DNA from: CBDBND01 sp965262665 | Lineage (GTDB): Bacteria > Pseudomonadota > Alphaproteobacteria > Rhodospirillales > Rhodospirillaceae | Direction of reading: 5' to 3' | DNA length: 64,000 bases | NCBI GenBank assembly: GCA_965262665.1 | Contig: CBDHFR010000003.1 | Coordinates: 248,001 to 312,000, forward strand | Part shown: piece after piece, positions 18,238 through 28,972 of the stretch | Numbering within the stretch: the first letter of the stretch is position 1 | Layout of the letters: each line of letters starts with the position of its first letter | Notes under the pieces: generated by a model | Told to the model about the DNA's origin: nothing | What the model saw: only the letters and a program-made list of their open reading frames with translations | Databases searched by the model: none | Position numbers and translations under genes: made by a program

Positions 18238-18894
18238 CTAGCCGAGGATCGACTGGCCGGTTTTGGCCCAGTCGTCTAGGAAGGCTTTCAAGCCTTTGTC
18301 TGTCAACGGATGCTGATACAGCTGACGCAACGTTTTGGGCGGCATGGTGGCCACGTGGGCGCCCATGCGTGCCGCTTCCACCACATGCATGGGATGGCGG
18401 ATGGAGGCGACCAGCACTTCGGTCTTGAAATCGTAGTTGGCATAGATGTCGCAAATCTCATCTATCAATCCCATGCCATCGGTGCCGATGTCGTCCAGCC
18501 GCCCGACAAAGGGAGAAATAAATGTGGCTCCGGCCTTGGCCGCGAGTAGTGCCTGAGCTGGTGAGAAGCATAGCGTCACATTGACCATGACACCGTCGTC
18601 GGTGAGCGCCTTGCAGGCTTTCAATCCATCGGGGATCAGCGGCACTTTGATCGCCACATTGGGTGCAATCTCGCGCAGGACCGCTGCCTCTTTCATCATG
18701 GTGCCGAAATCGGTGGCTGTCACTTCGGCGCTGACCGGACCGTCCACTACGGCGCAGATCTCGCCGATCAATTCCAAGAAGGACTTGCCAGATTTAGCCG
18801 CCAGTGAGGGGTTGGTGGTGATGCCGTCGACCATACCGGTCGCCGCCAAATCTTTGATTTCGTCCGTATCCGCGGTGTCGATGAAAAATTTCAT
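18238..18894 (-). CDS. Small transaldolase / fructose-6-phosphate aldolase family
   Basis: The protein is about 218 aa from ATG 18894 (MKFFIDTAD). It is a class I aldolase with a Schiff-base Lys in VAIKVPLI near residue 86. GITTNPSLAAKSGK, LCFSPAQALLAAKAGA, and SPFVGRLDDIG are characteristic of the TalC/MipB group. It acts either as a transaldolase of the pentose phosphate pathway or as fructose-6-phosphate aldolase; sequence alone does not decide. It stands 21 bases upstream of the DUF484 gene and is divergent from priA. Confidence 0.92.
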   Translation of the reverse strand: MKFFIDTADTDEIKDLAATGMVDGITTNPSLAAKSGKSFLELIGEICAVVDGPVSAEVTATDFGTMMKEAAVLREIAPNVAIKVPLIPDGLKACKALTDDGVMVNVTLCFSPAQALLAAKAGATFISPFVGRLDDIGTDGMGLIDEICDIYANYDFKTEVLVASIRHPMHVVEAARMGAHVATMPPKTLRQLYQHPLTDKGLKAFLDDWAKTGQSILG

Positions 18895-18991
18895 GGCGGT
18901 TCTGCTAAGACCCCTCGAGGTTAAATAGGGCACGTGCCTTCGGTTTGAAGTGGACGCCAGGTGGCGGCCTCTATGATATGACCAGGACACC

Positions 18992-21247
18992 ATGACCCAA
19001 TCAAGGTCCCAATCAAGTGCTCCGCTTACACCAGTTTCCCGATCAGGAGAACCGCTGCTTCATTTTGTCTCCGGTGACCGGATTGAGGTACTGCTCCCCT
19101 TGCCGGTGAAGGGTGCCTATGACTACCGGGTCCCAGACGGTCTGACCCTGACGGTCGGAGACGTAGTTGAAGTCCCGCTCGGACGGCGGTTTGAGACCGG
19201 CGTGGTCTGGGGTCCCGGTGACGGGGATGTGGCCGAAGACAAACTCAAAGACGTCGTCCACCGCCTCGACATTCCGGCACTCCCACCCATCTCGCTCGCT
19301 TTTATTGACTGGGTCGCTGAATACACGCTGCAGCCCAGGGGTGTCATTCTGCGCATGACCCTGCGGGCCTCGCGCGGACTGAAGCCCCGTCCACCGGTGG
19401 TGACTCTGGAAAAAGTCTCAGTGGTGCCGAAGGGTCTGCGCCTTACCGATGCTCGGCAGCGGGTGCTGGATACCCTTGCCGCACCGTTTGCAGACGGCGT
19501 TAGTGTCTTGGCCAAGAAAGCGGGTGTGAGCGCGTCCGTGGTCAAAGGACTTGTTGATTCCGGCGCCGTCGACAAAAAGTTGACTCCTCCGCCTCCCTTA
19601 TTTGCCCGTCCCGATCCAGACCGGACGGGTATTCGTTTGGAGCCGGATCAGAAAGCCGCCGCTGAGGCCCTCAAACGCACCGTTGGACAAGGCTTTTCCG
19701 TTCACGTCCTTGAAGGCGTGACCGGGTCTGGCAAGACCGAAGTGTATTTCGAAGCGGTGGCCACGGCTTTACGGGCCGGTAAACAGGTGCTGGTGTTGGT
19801 GCCGGAGATCGCCCTGACAGCCCAATGGCTGGACCGTTTCAAAGACCGCTTTGGCGTGGCACCTACGGTTTGGCATTCCGACATTCCCGGCCGGGTACGG
19901 CGGGAGACGTGGCGGGCGGTCACCAGCGGCGAAGCGCCCGTCGTTATCGGTGCCCGGTCCGCGTTGTTCTTGCCCTATGCCGATCTCGGTTTGATCGTGG
20001 TCGACGAAGAGCACGACGCGGCCTTCAAACAGGAAGACGGGGTGATCTATCACGCCCGGGACATGGCGGTGGTACGGGCGCGGGAAGGCAACATTCCCAT
20101 CATCCTGGCATCAGCAACGCCGTCCCTAGAAACGGTGATGAATATCCGGGCTGGGCGGTATCACCAGCTGCATTTGCCCGACCGGGTCCAAGGCGCGATC
20201 CTACCGGATATGCATGTCATCAACATGATCCGCACGCCGCCCGAGAAAGGTCCCTGGGGCCGGTCATGGCTGGCGCCGCCCATGGTGTCAGCGATCGAAG
20301 ATACGCTGGCGGCAGGGGAACAGGTCCTGCTGTTTCTCAATCGGCGCGGCTATGCACCGCTGACGTTGTGTTCCAGTTGCGGACACCGCATGCATTGCCC
20401 CAGTTGCACGGCCTGGCTGGTGGAGCACCGGCTGACCAAGCGGCTGCAATGTCATCACTGTGGGTTCGTTGCCCCACGGCCCGAAACGTGCCCGTCTTGC
20501 GGCAAAGCGGATAGCTTCGTGCCTTGTGGACCAGGGATCGAACGGGTGGCGGAAGAGGCGGCCGCCCGTTGGCCACAAGCCCGTGTGGTCGCGGTTGCCA
20601 GCGACACATTGGATCGTCCGTCGGCCGTGGCGGCCCTCATTGACGCCATCGAACGGCGGCAGATCGATATTGTGGTGGGGACCCAGGTCCTCGCCAAAGG
20701 CCACCACTTTCCCGGTCTGACCTTGGTCGGCGTGGTCGATGCGGATCTGGGTCTTTCCAGTTGGGACCTTCGGGCCTGCGAACGCACTCACCAGATGCTC
20801 AGTCAGGTTGCCGGGCGGGCGGGTCGGGCGGACCGGCCGGGCCGCGTGTTTCTCCAGACTCACGATCCCGGCCACCCGGTGCTGGCGGCTCTGGCCAGCG
20901 GAGACACAGCGGCATTCCTGGACCATGAAGCCGATGGACGGCGCGCTTTAGGCATGCCCCCGTTTGGCCGTCTCATCGCCATCATCCTGTCGGGCACCAA
21001 TGAAGATGCGGTACTCAAAGACGGTCGTGATCTGGCCAAGGCCGCACCCTCTTTGCCAGGGATCGACGTCCTCGGACCGGCCCCGGCCTTTATGGCCTTG
21101 TTGCGCGGCCGTCATCGCCACCGTTTTCTGGTCAAGGGGCCACGCAGCCAGCGCCTGCAACCAGTTGTCCAGACCTGGTTGGACTCCGTCAAAGTGTCGT
21201 CATCGGTGCGGATCCAGGTGGATGTTGACCCTTATAGTTTCTATTGA
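18992..21247 (+). CDS. priA: Primosomal protein N' (replication restart helicase PriA)
   Basis: The protein is about 751 aa. The N-terminal DNA-binding domain (RIEVLLPLPVKGAYDYRVP) is followed by the helicase core with Walker A GVTGSGKTEVYFEA, DEEHDAAFKQ, and motifs SATPSLET and GRAGRADRPG. Zinc-binding cysteines are present in CSSCGHRMHCPSCTAW and CHHCGFVAP...CPSCG. PriA recognises stalled or repaired forks and reloads the replicative helicase. The length agrees with the family, and the gene looks intact. Confidence 0.96.
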   Translation: MTQSRSQSSAPLTPVSRSGEPLLHFVSGDRIEVLLPLPVKGAYDYRVPDGLTLTVGDVVEVPLGRRFETGVVWGPGDGDVAEDKLKDVVHRLDIPALPPISLAFIDWVAEYTLQPRGVILRMTLRASRGLKPRPPVVTLEKVSVVPKGLRLTDARQRVLDTLAAPFADGVSVLAKKAGVSASVVKGLVDSGAVDKKLTPPPPLFARPDPDRTGIRLEPDQKAAAEALKRTVGQGFSVHVLEGVTGSGKTEVYFEAVATALRAGKQVLVLVPEIALTAQWLDRFKDRFGVAPTVWHSDIPGRVRRETWRAVTSGEAPVVIGARSALFLPYADLGLIVVDEEHDAAFKQEDGVIYHARDMAVVRAREGNIPIILASATPSLETVMNIRAGRYHQLHLPDRVQGAILPDMHVINMIRTPPEKGPWGRSWLAPPMVSAIEDTLAAGEQVLLFLNRRGYAPLTLCSSCGHRMHCPSCTAWLVEHRLTKRLQCHHCGFVAPRPETCPSCGKADSFVPCGPGIERVAEEAAARWPQARVVAVASDTLDRPSAVAALIDAIERRQIDIVVGTQVLAKGHHFPGLTLVGVVDADLGLSSWDLRACERTHQMLSQVAGRAGRADRPGRVFLQTHDPGHPVLAALASGDTAAFLDHEADGRRALGMPPFGRLIAIILSGTNEDAVLKDGRDLAKAAPSLPGIDVLGPAPAFMALLRGRHRHRFLVKGPRSQRLQPVVQTWLDSVKVSSSVRIQVDVDPYSFY

Positions 21248-21456
21248 GGTAGCGCGGCTCCGAAGTGCCGCTGGGACTCTGTTGCCACACACACGACGTT
21301 ATGATACCACCCCAAACGCGGTGGCCGAGGGGCCTGTTCTGGGTTCCAAGATCGCTAATAAAATCAAACGGTTAGTTCTGCTTTTTCGGTTGAAGAGGAG
21401 CTTCGAAAACGCTCTTTACCGACCGGAGCAAACCGTCGTCTTGAAGGGGCGTTAGG

Positions 21457-22017
21457 ATGGCAGCGGACGGAGCAGGTGTGGGCGGTCTGGCCGCACGATA
21501 TGCCTCAGCCCTCTATGATCTTGCCGACGAATCCAACAGCATTGATGCGGTCGCCGCCGACTTGGAGGGTCTCAAGACTCTAGTTGACGATAGCGACGAC
21601 TTTGCCCGGTTCATCAAAAGCCCGGTGCTCAACCGCGAGGACCAAACCAAAGGCATTGCGGCGATCGCAGCCAAAGCCGGCTTGACCGATATTTCGCAAA
21701 AGTTTTTGGGGCTGGTCGCTAGCAACCGTCGCCTCTTCGCGCTGCCGGACATGATCCGGTCATTTCAAACTATCCTCGCCGCCCGCCGCGGCGAAATGAC
21801 TGCGGAAATCACCTCTGCCGCCGAACTCTCGGCCGCGCAAAGCCAATCCCTCGCGGCTTCCCTCAAAGCCGCCGTCGGTTCCGCTGTTTCGGTCATCACC
21901 AAAGTCGATCCATCCATTCTCGGCGGACTGGTCGTGCGCGTTGGTTCGCGTATGGTTGACAGTTCGCTCAAGTCCAAGCTGCAACGCCTTAAGCTGTCCA
22001 TGAAAGGGGTCGGATAA
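21457..22017 (+). CDS. atpH: ATP synthase F1 delta subunit
   Basis: The protein is about 186 aa and opens the F1 operon. It forms the peripheral connection between F1 and the b subunits. Typical stretches are LAARYASALYDLADE at the N-terminus and a C-terminal ILGGLVVRVGSRMVDSSLKS. Its stop codon is directly followed by the atpA start. The 209 bases upstream (21248-21456) hold no gene and should contain the operon promoter. Confidence 0.95.
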   Translation: MAADGAGVGGLAARYASALYDLADESNSIDAVAADLEGLKTLVDDSDDFARFIKSPVLNREDQTKGIAAIAAKAGLTDISQKFLGLVASNRRLFALPDMIRSFQTILAARRGEMTAEITSAAELSAAQSQSLAASLKAAVGSAVSVITKVDPSILGGLVVRVGSRMVDSSLKSKLQRLKLSMKGVG

Positions 22018-23550
22018 ATGGAAATCCGCGCCGCAGAAATCTCTGCCATTCTCAAAGAGCAGATCGCCAACTTCGGCACTGAAGCTGAATCCGCCGAAGT
22101 CGGCCAAGTGCTGTCCGTCGGTGACGGTATCGCCCGCGTCTACGGCCTCGACAATGTTCAGGCCGGGGAGATGGTCGAATTTCCCGGTGGCATCAAAGGC
22201 ATGGCGCTCAACCTTGAGTCCGACAATGTGGGCATCGTCATTTTCGGTGACGACAGCGGCATTAAAGAAGGGGATGTGGTTAAGCGCACTGGGGACATTG
22301 TCGACGTGCCCGTCGGCATGAGCTTGCTCGGCCGCGTGACCGACGCTCTGGGTAATCCCATCGACGGTAAAGGGGACATCGACAGTTCTGAGCGCCGCCT
22401 GGCTGAACTCAAAGCACCTGGGATTATCTCGCGTCGCTCAGTGCATGAACCGGTGCAGACCGGCCTCAAGGCCATCGACTCTTTGATTCCCATTGGTCGC
22501 GGCCAGCGGGAATTGATTATCGGCGACCGGCAGACCGGAAAGACCGCCGTTATTCTAGACACCATCATCAATCAGAAATTCGTCAACGATAACGCTACCG
22601 ATGAGTCACAAAAGTTATATTGCGTCTACGTGGCTGTCGGTCAGAAGCGGTCGACCGTTGCCCAAGTGGTGAAGACGTTGGCCGATTACGGCGCGCTGGA
22701 GTACACCTGCATCGTCGCCGCCACGGCATCCGACCCGGCACCCATGCAGTTCCTGGCGCCCTATGCCGGTTGCACCATCGGCGAATGGTTTCGCGACAGC
22801 GGTAAGCACGCGGTCATTTTCTATGATGATCTGACCAAGCAGGCTGTCGCCTACCGTCAGATGTCCCTGTTGCTGCGCCGCCCACCGGGCCGCGAAGCGT
22901 TCCCCGGAGACGTGTTTTATTTGCACTCCCGTCTATTGGAGCGGGCCGCGAAAATGAACGAAGACAATGGTGCTGGTTCGCTTACCGCGTTGCCCGTGGT
23001 GGAAACCCAGGCCAATGACGTCTCGGCTTACATTCCCACCAACGTGATTTCCATCACTGACGGTCAGATCTTTTTGGAGACCGACTTATTCTACCAGGGC
23101 ATTCGCCCGGCGGTGAACGTCGGCCTGTCCGTGTCCCGGGTGGGATCGGCCGCTCAGGTGAAAGCGATGAAGTCGGTCTCCGGCGGCATCAAGCTGGATC
23201 TCGCTCAGTATCGAGAGATGGCGGTCTTTACCCAATTCGCCTCAGACCTCGATCCATCGACGCAAAAACTTCTGGCCCGTGGTGAGCGGCTCACCGAACT
23301 GCTGAAGCAGGACCAATACACACCCATGCCGGTGGAAGAACAGGTGGTTTCCATCTACGCTGGCACCAAAGGTTATCTTGACGGCATTGCCGTGGCCGAC
23401 GTGGGACGGTTCGAACACACGCTCATCCATGCACTCAAAGACAAAGGCGCTGATATTTTCGCCAGCATCCGCGACAGCAAAGCGCTGGACGAAGCCACCG
23501 AGGGCAAACTCAAAACCTTCCTAGATGACTTCGCCAAAGCCTTTAGCTGA
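22018..23550 (+). CDS. atpA: ATP synthase F1 alpha subunit
   Basis: The protein is 510 aa, the normal length. The nucleotide site is GDRQTGKTA near residue 170; the family signature PAVNVGLSVSRVGSAAQ is at about 362-378. It forms the non-catalytic nucleotide-binding positions of the F1 hexamer on the cytoplasmic face of the membrane. It starts directly after atpH and is followed by atpG after 37 bases. Confidence 0.97.
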   Translation: MEIRAAEISAILKEQIANFGTEAESAEVGQVLSVGDGIARVYGLDNVQAGEMVEFPGGIKGMALNLESDNVGIVIFGDDSGIKEGDVVKRTGDIVDVPVGMSLLGRVTDALGNPIDGKGDIDSSERRLAELKAPGIISRRSVHEPVQTGLKAIDSLIPIGRGQRELIIGDRQTGKTAVILDTIINQKFVNDNATDESQKLYCVYVAVGQKRSTVAQVVKTLADYGALEYTCIVAATASDPAPMQFLAPYAGCTIGEWFRDSGKHAVIFYDDLTKQAVAYRQMSLLLRRPPGREAFPGDVFYLHSRLLERAAKMNEDNGAGSLTALPVVETQANDVSAYIPTNVISITDGQIFLETDLFYQGIRPAVNVGLSVSRVGSAAQVKAMKSVSGGIKLDLAQYREMAVFTQFASDLDPSTQKLLARGERLTELLKQDQYTPMPVEEQVVSIYAGTKGYLDGIAVADVGRFEHTLIHALKDKGADIFASIRDSKALDEATEGKLKTFLDDFAKAFS

Positions 23551-23587
23551 ACCACCGCAAAAGACCCGCAGGGAAAGACCGTAAGAC

Positions 23588-24481
23588 ATGGCTAGCCTGA
23601 AGGACCTGAGACTTCGCATTGCCTCGGTCCAATCGACCAAAAAGATTACTTCCGCGATGAAGATGGTCGCCGCGTCAAAGCTGCGCCGGGCGCAGGAAGC
23701 CGCGGAACAGGCCCGTCCTTACGCCCAGCGGATGGAAGCCATGCTAGGCAATCTAGCCGCTGGGTCTATTGGTCAGGCCGGCGTACCGCCCCTCCTTGGC
23801 GATACCGGACAAGACGACTCCCATCTGATCGTTGTTATGACGGCCAACCGAGGCCTCTGTGGCGGTTTCAACACCAACATCATCCGCAGCGCCCGCGCCA
23901 TGGTCCGCGAACTGACCCAGCAGGGAAAGACGTTCAGTATTTACACGGTCGGCCGCAAAGGGCGCGACAACCTCAAGCGAGACTACGAAAGTCATATGGT
24001 CGGTCATTTTGATGAATTCGGACGCACGGTTTCCTCGTTCAGCGAAGCCAAGCATGTGGCCGACGCCATCACCCACAGGTTTGACAATGGCGACTTCGAC
24101 GTGTGCACGTTAATTTACGCCCACTTCGTTTCGGCCATGACCCAGGAAGTGACCAACCAGCAGGTCATTCCCTTCCCCGTACCGGAAGCTGAGGACGGTG
24201 CCGAAGCGGCCGATACTGTCAGTGGCGGCGGTTACGAGTACGAGCCGTCCGATACGGAAATCCTGGACGAATTGCTGCCGCGCAATTTGGCTGTCCAAGT
24301 GTTCCGGGCGCTGCTGGAAAACGGAGCTTCGGAACAAGGCGCTCGCATGACCGCTATGGACAGCGCGACCCGCAATGCAGGCGACATGATCAATGATCTG
24401 ACAATGACCTACAACCGTACCCGTCAAGCGCAGATCACCACGGAACTGATTGAAATTATTTCCGGTGCTGAAGCCCTTTAG
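23588..24481 (+). CDS. atpG: ATP synthase F1 gamma subunit
   Basis: The 297-aa protein is the rotating central shaft of F1. The N-terminal coiled-coil helix (RLRIASVQSTKKITSAMKMV) and the C-terminal signature (ATRNAGDMINDLTMTYNRTR) are conserved. An alphaproteobacterial insertion with a negatively charged stretch (PVPEAEDGAEAADT) is visible near residues 200-215. Confidence 0.96.
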   Translation: MASLKDLRLRIASVQSTKKITSAMKMVAASKLRRAQEAAEQARPYAQRMEAMLGNLAAGSIGQAGVPPLLGDTGQDDSHLIVVMTANRGLCGGFNTNIIRSARAMVRELTQQGKTFSIYTVGRKGRDNLKRDYESHMVGHFDEFGRTVSSFSEAKHVADAITHRFDNGDFDVCTLIYAHFVSAMTQEVTNQQVIPFPVPEAEDGAEAADTVSGGGYEYEPSDTEILDELLPRNLAVQVFRALLENGASEQGARMTAMDSATRNAGDMINDLTMTYNRTRQAQITTELIEIISGAEAL

Positions 24482-24534
24482 GGCAGCCCCGATTTTTGTG
24501 AAAGCGAACGTAAGCGTTCGAGAGGAGCAGAGCA

Positions 24535-25953
<1,419 letters not shown>

Positions 25954-25973
25954 GCATCGGATAGAACAGCACC

Positions 25974-26390
25974 ATGGCGGACACCTTACAGATCGATCTG
26001 GTTTCACCGGCCAAGCTGCTGCTGTCGGAAGCCACCGGCATGGTCGTCGTGCCGGGTGTGGAAGGCTATTTTGGTGTCCTGCCCAATCACATGCCTTTGG
26101 TCTCATCTCTCCGGCCCGGGGTCGTTTCTGTGCATGAAGACGTTAACGCCCCGGCAGCAAAGAAATTCTTTGTCGATGGCGGATTTGCCGAGGTAAATCC
26201 GGAAAGCTGCACCCTTCTGGTTGAGAACGCGCTACCCTTAGAAGATATTGATGATTCGTTGATCTCTGAACGCCGCACTGCTGCTGAAGAGCAACTGGAA
26301 AAAGCAATGTCGGACGAAGACCGGGCGGCAGCCGAAAGAGCTCTGACCGTGGTTGAAGAAATGGCTCGCGCCGCGCGGGATGCGGCCTAA
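25974..26390 (+). CDS. atpC: ATP synthase F1 epsilon subunit
   Basis: The protein is about 138 aa. The N-terminal beta sandwich (LLLSEATGMVVVPGVEGYFG, LPNHMPLVSSLRPG) and the C-terminal helical hairpin are complete. It couples gamma to the c-ring and inhibits ATP hydrolysis. Its TAA stop (26388-26390) is the target site of an IS5-type element, which begins at the next base. The coding sequence is unharmed, but the natural downstream sequence is displaced beyond 27300. Confidence 0.95.
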   Translation: MADTLQIDLVSPAKLLLSEATGMVVVPGVEGYFGVLPNHMPLVSSLRPGVVSVHEDVNAPAAKKFFVDGGFAEVNPESCTLLVENALPLEDIDDSLISERRTAAEEQLEKAMSDEDRAAAERALTVVEEMARAARDAA

Positions 26391-27297
26391 GTGTCGGTTT
26401 CGAAAGTCATGCGGCTCGGGCCAATCTGCGGACGAGGAGTATGACGGAGGCGGCGTAGAGGAAGGCGCGGGCCGAGGCGATGGTGGCCTCGAAGTCCTTT
26501 GCCAGTCGCCGGTTGCGGTTGATCCAGGCGAAGAAGCGCTCCACGACCCAGCGGCGCGGTTGGACGGCGAAGCCGACCTGATCGGGGCTTTTGCGCACGA
26601 TCTCGACGGCGATCATGGTGGCCGTGGCGACCTTCTCGCCGGCGTAGCCGCTATCGGCAAAGACCTTCTCGATGAACGGAAACGAGCCGCGTGAGGCGCA
26701 CAGCAGCGGCCCGCCACCATCGCGGTCCTGGATACTCGCCGGATGCGCCTCGAGCACGAGGCCGCGCCCGTCGGTGTCGACCAGCGCGTGGCGCTTGCGC
26801 CCCTTGATCTTCTTGCCCGCATCGTAGCCGCGGGGGCCACCAGCCTCGGTCGTCTTGACGCTCTGGCTGTCGATAATCGCGCCGCTCGGGCTGGCCTCGC
26901 GTCCGACCCGCTCGCGATCGGCCATGACCAGAAAGTGGTTGATCTTCTCAAGGAGGCCGTCGTCGCGGAACTTAGCGAACCAGCGATAGATCGTGCCCCA
27001 CGGTGGTAAATCGCTTGGCAGCAAGCGCCAAGGGCAGCCAGCCCGCATCACGTAGAAAATGCCGTTGACGATCTCTCGCATCGGCCATGACCGGGGCCGT
27101 CCCGTGCCATGAGCCGGAGGCAAATGAGGCTCGATCACAACCCACTCCGCAGCGGTCAAATCAGTCTGATAACGCAGCGCCTTGCGGCTATGCTGCTCTC
27201 GGGTGGTCGGCGTCCACATGGCGGCTCCAGATCGGTTTCAGCAACCTTCCTGGAATCACATCGACACCGGCCACTCAACCCCTTTCGAAACGGCCTC
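26391..27297 (-). mobile_element. IS5-family (IS427-like) insertion sequence
   Basis: The 907-bp element has imperfect terminal repeats with the core GTTTCGAAAG (GTGTCGGTTTCGAAAG at the left, GAGGCCGTTTCGAAAG reading in from the right). It is flanked by TAA on both sides (26388-26390 and 27298-27300), a 3-bp target duplication. The left TAA is the atpC stop codon. Its single transposase gene is intact and points back towards the atp operon. Confidence 0.8.
26407..27219 (-). CDS. IS5-family transposase
   Basis: The protein is about 270 aa in a single frame. An N-terminal DUF4096-like region (LTAAEWVVIEPHLPPA, GIFYVMRAGCPWRLLP) precedes the DDE catalytic domain: AIIDSQSVKT with the first Asp, VFADSGYAGEK with the second, and WVVERFFAWINRNRRLAKD with the Glu. 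The Y-(2)-R-(3)-E-(6)-K pattern of the IS4/IS5 superfamily is present. It looks active. Confidence 0.93.
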   Translation of the reverse strand: MWTPTTREQHSRKALRYQTDLTAAEWVVIEPHLPPAHGTGRPRSWPMREIVNGIFYVMRAGCPWRLLPSDLPPWGTIYRWFAKFRDDGLLEKINHFLVMADRERVGREASPSGAIIDSQSVKTTEAGGPRGYDAGKKIKGRKRHALVDTDGRGLVLEAHPASIQDRDGGGPLLCASRGSFPFIEKVFADSGYAGEKVATATMIAVEIVRKSPDQVGFAVQPRRWVVERFFAWINRNRRLAKDFEATIASARAFLYAASVILLVRRLARAA

Positions 27298-27382
27298 TAA
27301 GGCTTTCGAAATCCCCGGCTGATGCCTTAGAGTTAAGTGTTCAAACGCTTTGCCCCTGATTCAATCGGAACGGCCTTGCCCA

Positions 27383-28204
27383 ATGCCCACCTGGACTCTT
27401 GAAAGCATTCCTTGGTCCGCCTTTGATTCGACGGCGGTCAATGCGGACCTGACCCAGGTGATCAAAACCGCAGCCTTGGTCGAGCGCAATGGGGCAGACT
27501 ATGGCCGCTATTTGGCCAATGTCTTTGCCGACGATTCCACTTTCCGGTCTGCCGTCGAAGCCTGGGCGGCGGAAGAAGAACAGCACGGTCTCGCCCTCGG
27601 ACGCTGGGCCGAACTGGCAGACCCGTCGTTCAATTTCGATCAGGCCTTCCAACTGTTCAAAGAGATGTACCGCATCCCCGTCGATGCCACGCAGTCGGTC
27701 CGCGGGTCACGCACTGGCGAATTGTGCGCCCGCTGTATCGTCGAGACCGGAACCAGCTCGTTTTATTCCGCCCTGCGCGATACCGTTCGAGATCCTGTAT
27801 TGAGAGACGTCTGCAAAAAAATCGCGGCCGACGAGTTTCGCCACTACAAACTGTTTTCCGATCACATGGCGCGCTATCAAGACCGGGAACCTCTGACGCT
27901 TTGGGCGCGGTTGAAGGTGGTGATCACCCGGTTCCAGGAAACCTCCAATGATGAATTGGCCTCCGCTTATCACGCGGCCAATGGCACCGGCGCGGCCTAT
28001 GACCGCGCCAGCGCCAGCCATGCCTATTCGGCCCGGGCCACGGCCTTTTACCGGCGCCGGCATGTGCGCCGAGCTGGCCACATGATGGCCCAAGTGGCCG
28101 GCCTTTCGCCCAAAGGATGGAGCACGCGTTTGCTATCCAACGCATTGTGGTGGGTGATTGCGATTAGAGGTCGGAAGTACCGACCACTGCTGACCAGCAG
28201 CTAA
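27383..28204 (+). CDS. Ferritin-like (di-iron) domain protein
   Basis: The protein is about 273 aa from ATG 27383; an in-frame ATG at 27350 is also possible. A four-helix di-iron pattern is visible: Glu34, E65-x2-H68 in EEEQHGL, Glu121 in VETGTSS, and E151-x2-H154 in DEFRHYKLF. Iron binding is thus likely; the reaction is unknown. The gene originally ended in TAG, sharing CTAG with the convergent rppH gene. The IS630 copy inserted there now supplies the A of its TAA stop (28202-28204). Confidence 0.8.
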   Translation: MPTWTLESIPWSAFDSTAVNADLTQVIKTAALVERNGADYGRYLANVFADDSTFRSAVEAWAAEEEQHGLALGRWAELADPSFNFDQAFQLFKEMYRIPVDATQSVRGSRTGELCARCIVETGTSSFYSALRDTVRDPVLRDVCKKIAADEFRHYKLFSDHMARYQDREPLTLWARLKVVITRFQETSNDELASAYHAANGTGAAYDRASASHAYSARATAFYRRRHVRRAGHMMAQVAGLSPKGWSTRLLSNALWWVIAIRGRKYRPLLTSS

Positions 28205-28972
28205 TACCAACAGTCATTGAATTTGACCTTCGTGTGCCCATTTGCGCATACCAATCGACATGATTTTCGAGGGCTTGTCGATGAGCTTGTTCCAGGCGTG
28301 GCATGCCGCATCGACGATGTCTTCGTAACTGTCGAAGACGCGGTGCGACAGGTAGGTCTGGCGCAGGTACTGCCAGATGTTTTCGGCCGGGTTCGGCTCC
28401 GGCGATCTGGGCGGCAGGAACAGCGGCGTGATGTTGTCGGGGAACTCCAATTCGGTGGTGGTGTGCCAGCCGGCGCGGTCCATGAGGAGGACGGCGTGTG
28501 AGCCGTCGGCGACGGTGCGGCTAATCTCTTCGAGATGGGCCGGCATGGCATGGGTGTCGGCGAACGGCATCGCCACGGCCGCACCGGTACCGCGCGCCGG
28601 GCAACGCCACCCTCTCCACCGCCGTCAGCTGCGGAACCGCGCCGGGAGATTTGTGGTCGTGCAGGCCCTCGGGGCCTGCCTGATTGAACCGGGACACCCA
28701 GTCGCGCAGGCTCTGGCGGTCCATGCCGCCAACCGCCGCCGCATCCCTACGGTTCAGTCATCATAAACCGCCGCAATCGCCAGAAGGCGGCGCACCTGAT
28801 TGGGATCTGTCGCTTTGCGCGTCAAGGCCCGCGCTTGGACCGCGTCATAGTCCGTTCGCAACGGGATCTTCGCCGACATCAAATCCTCCATTTAAAGCCG
28901 GTTTTCTATGAATCACATCATTGCGCCGTGGGGAATCCCTAAAAGAGAATCAATCTCAACGACCGCTGGTAT
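28204..28972 (-). mobile_element. IS630-family insertion sequence, copy 2 (internally deleted)
   Basis: The ends ATACCAACAGTCATTGAA (28204) and, in reverse, ATACCAGCGGTCGTTGAG (28972) match copy 1 at 12807. TA flanks both sides (28202-28203, 28973-28974). The transposase is on the minus strand. About 397 bases present in copy 1 (its 13180-13577 region) are missing, with a 2-base TG microhomology at the joint, and a one-base deletion lies near 28760. The copy cannot make transposase, but its ends are intact. Confidence 0.88.
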
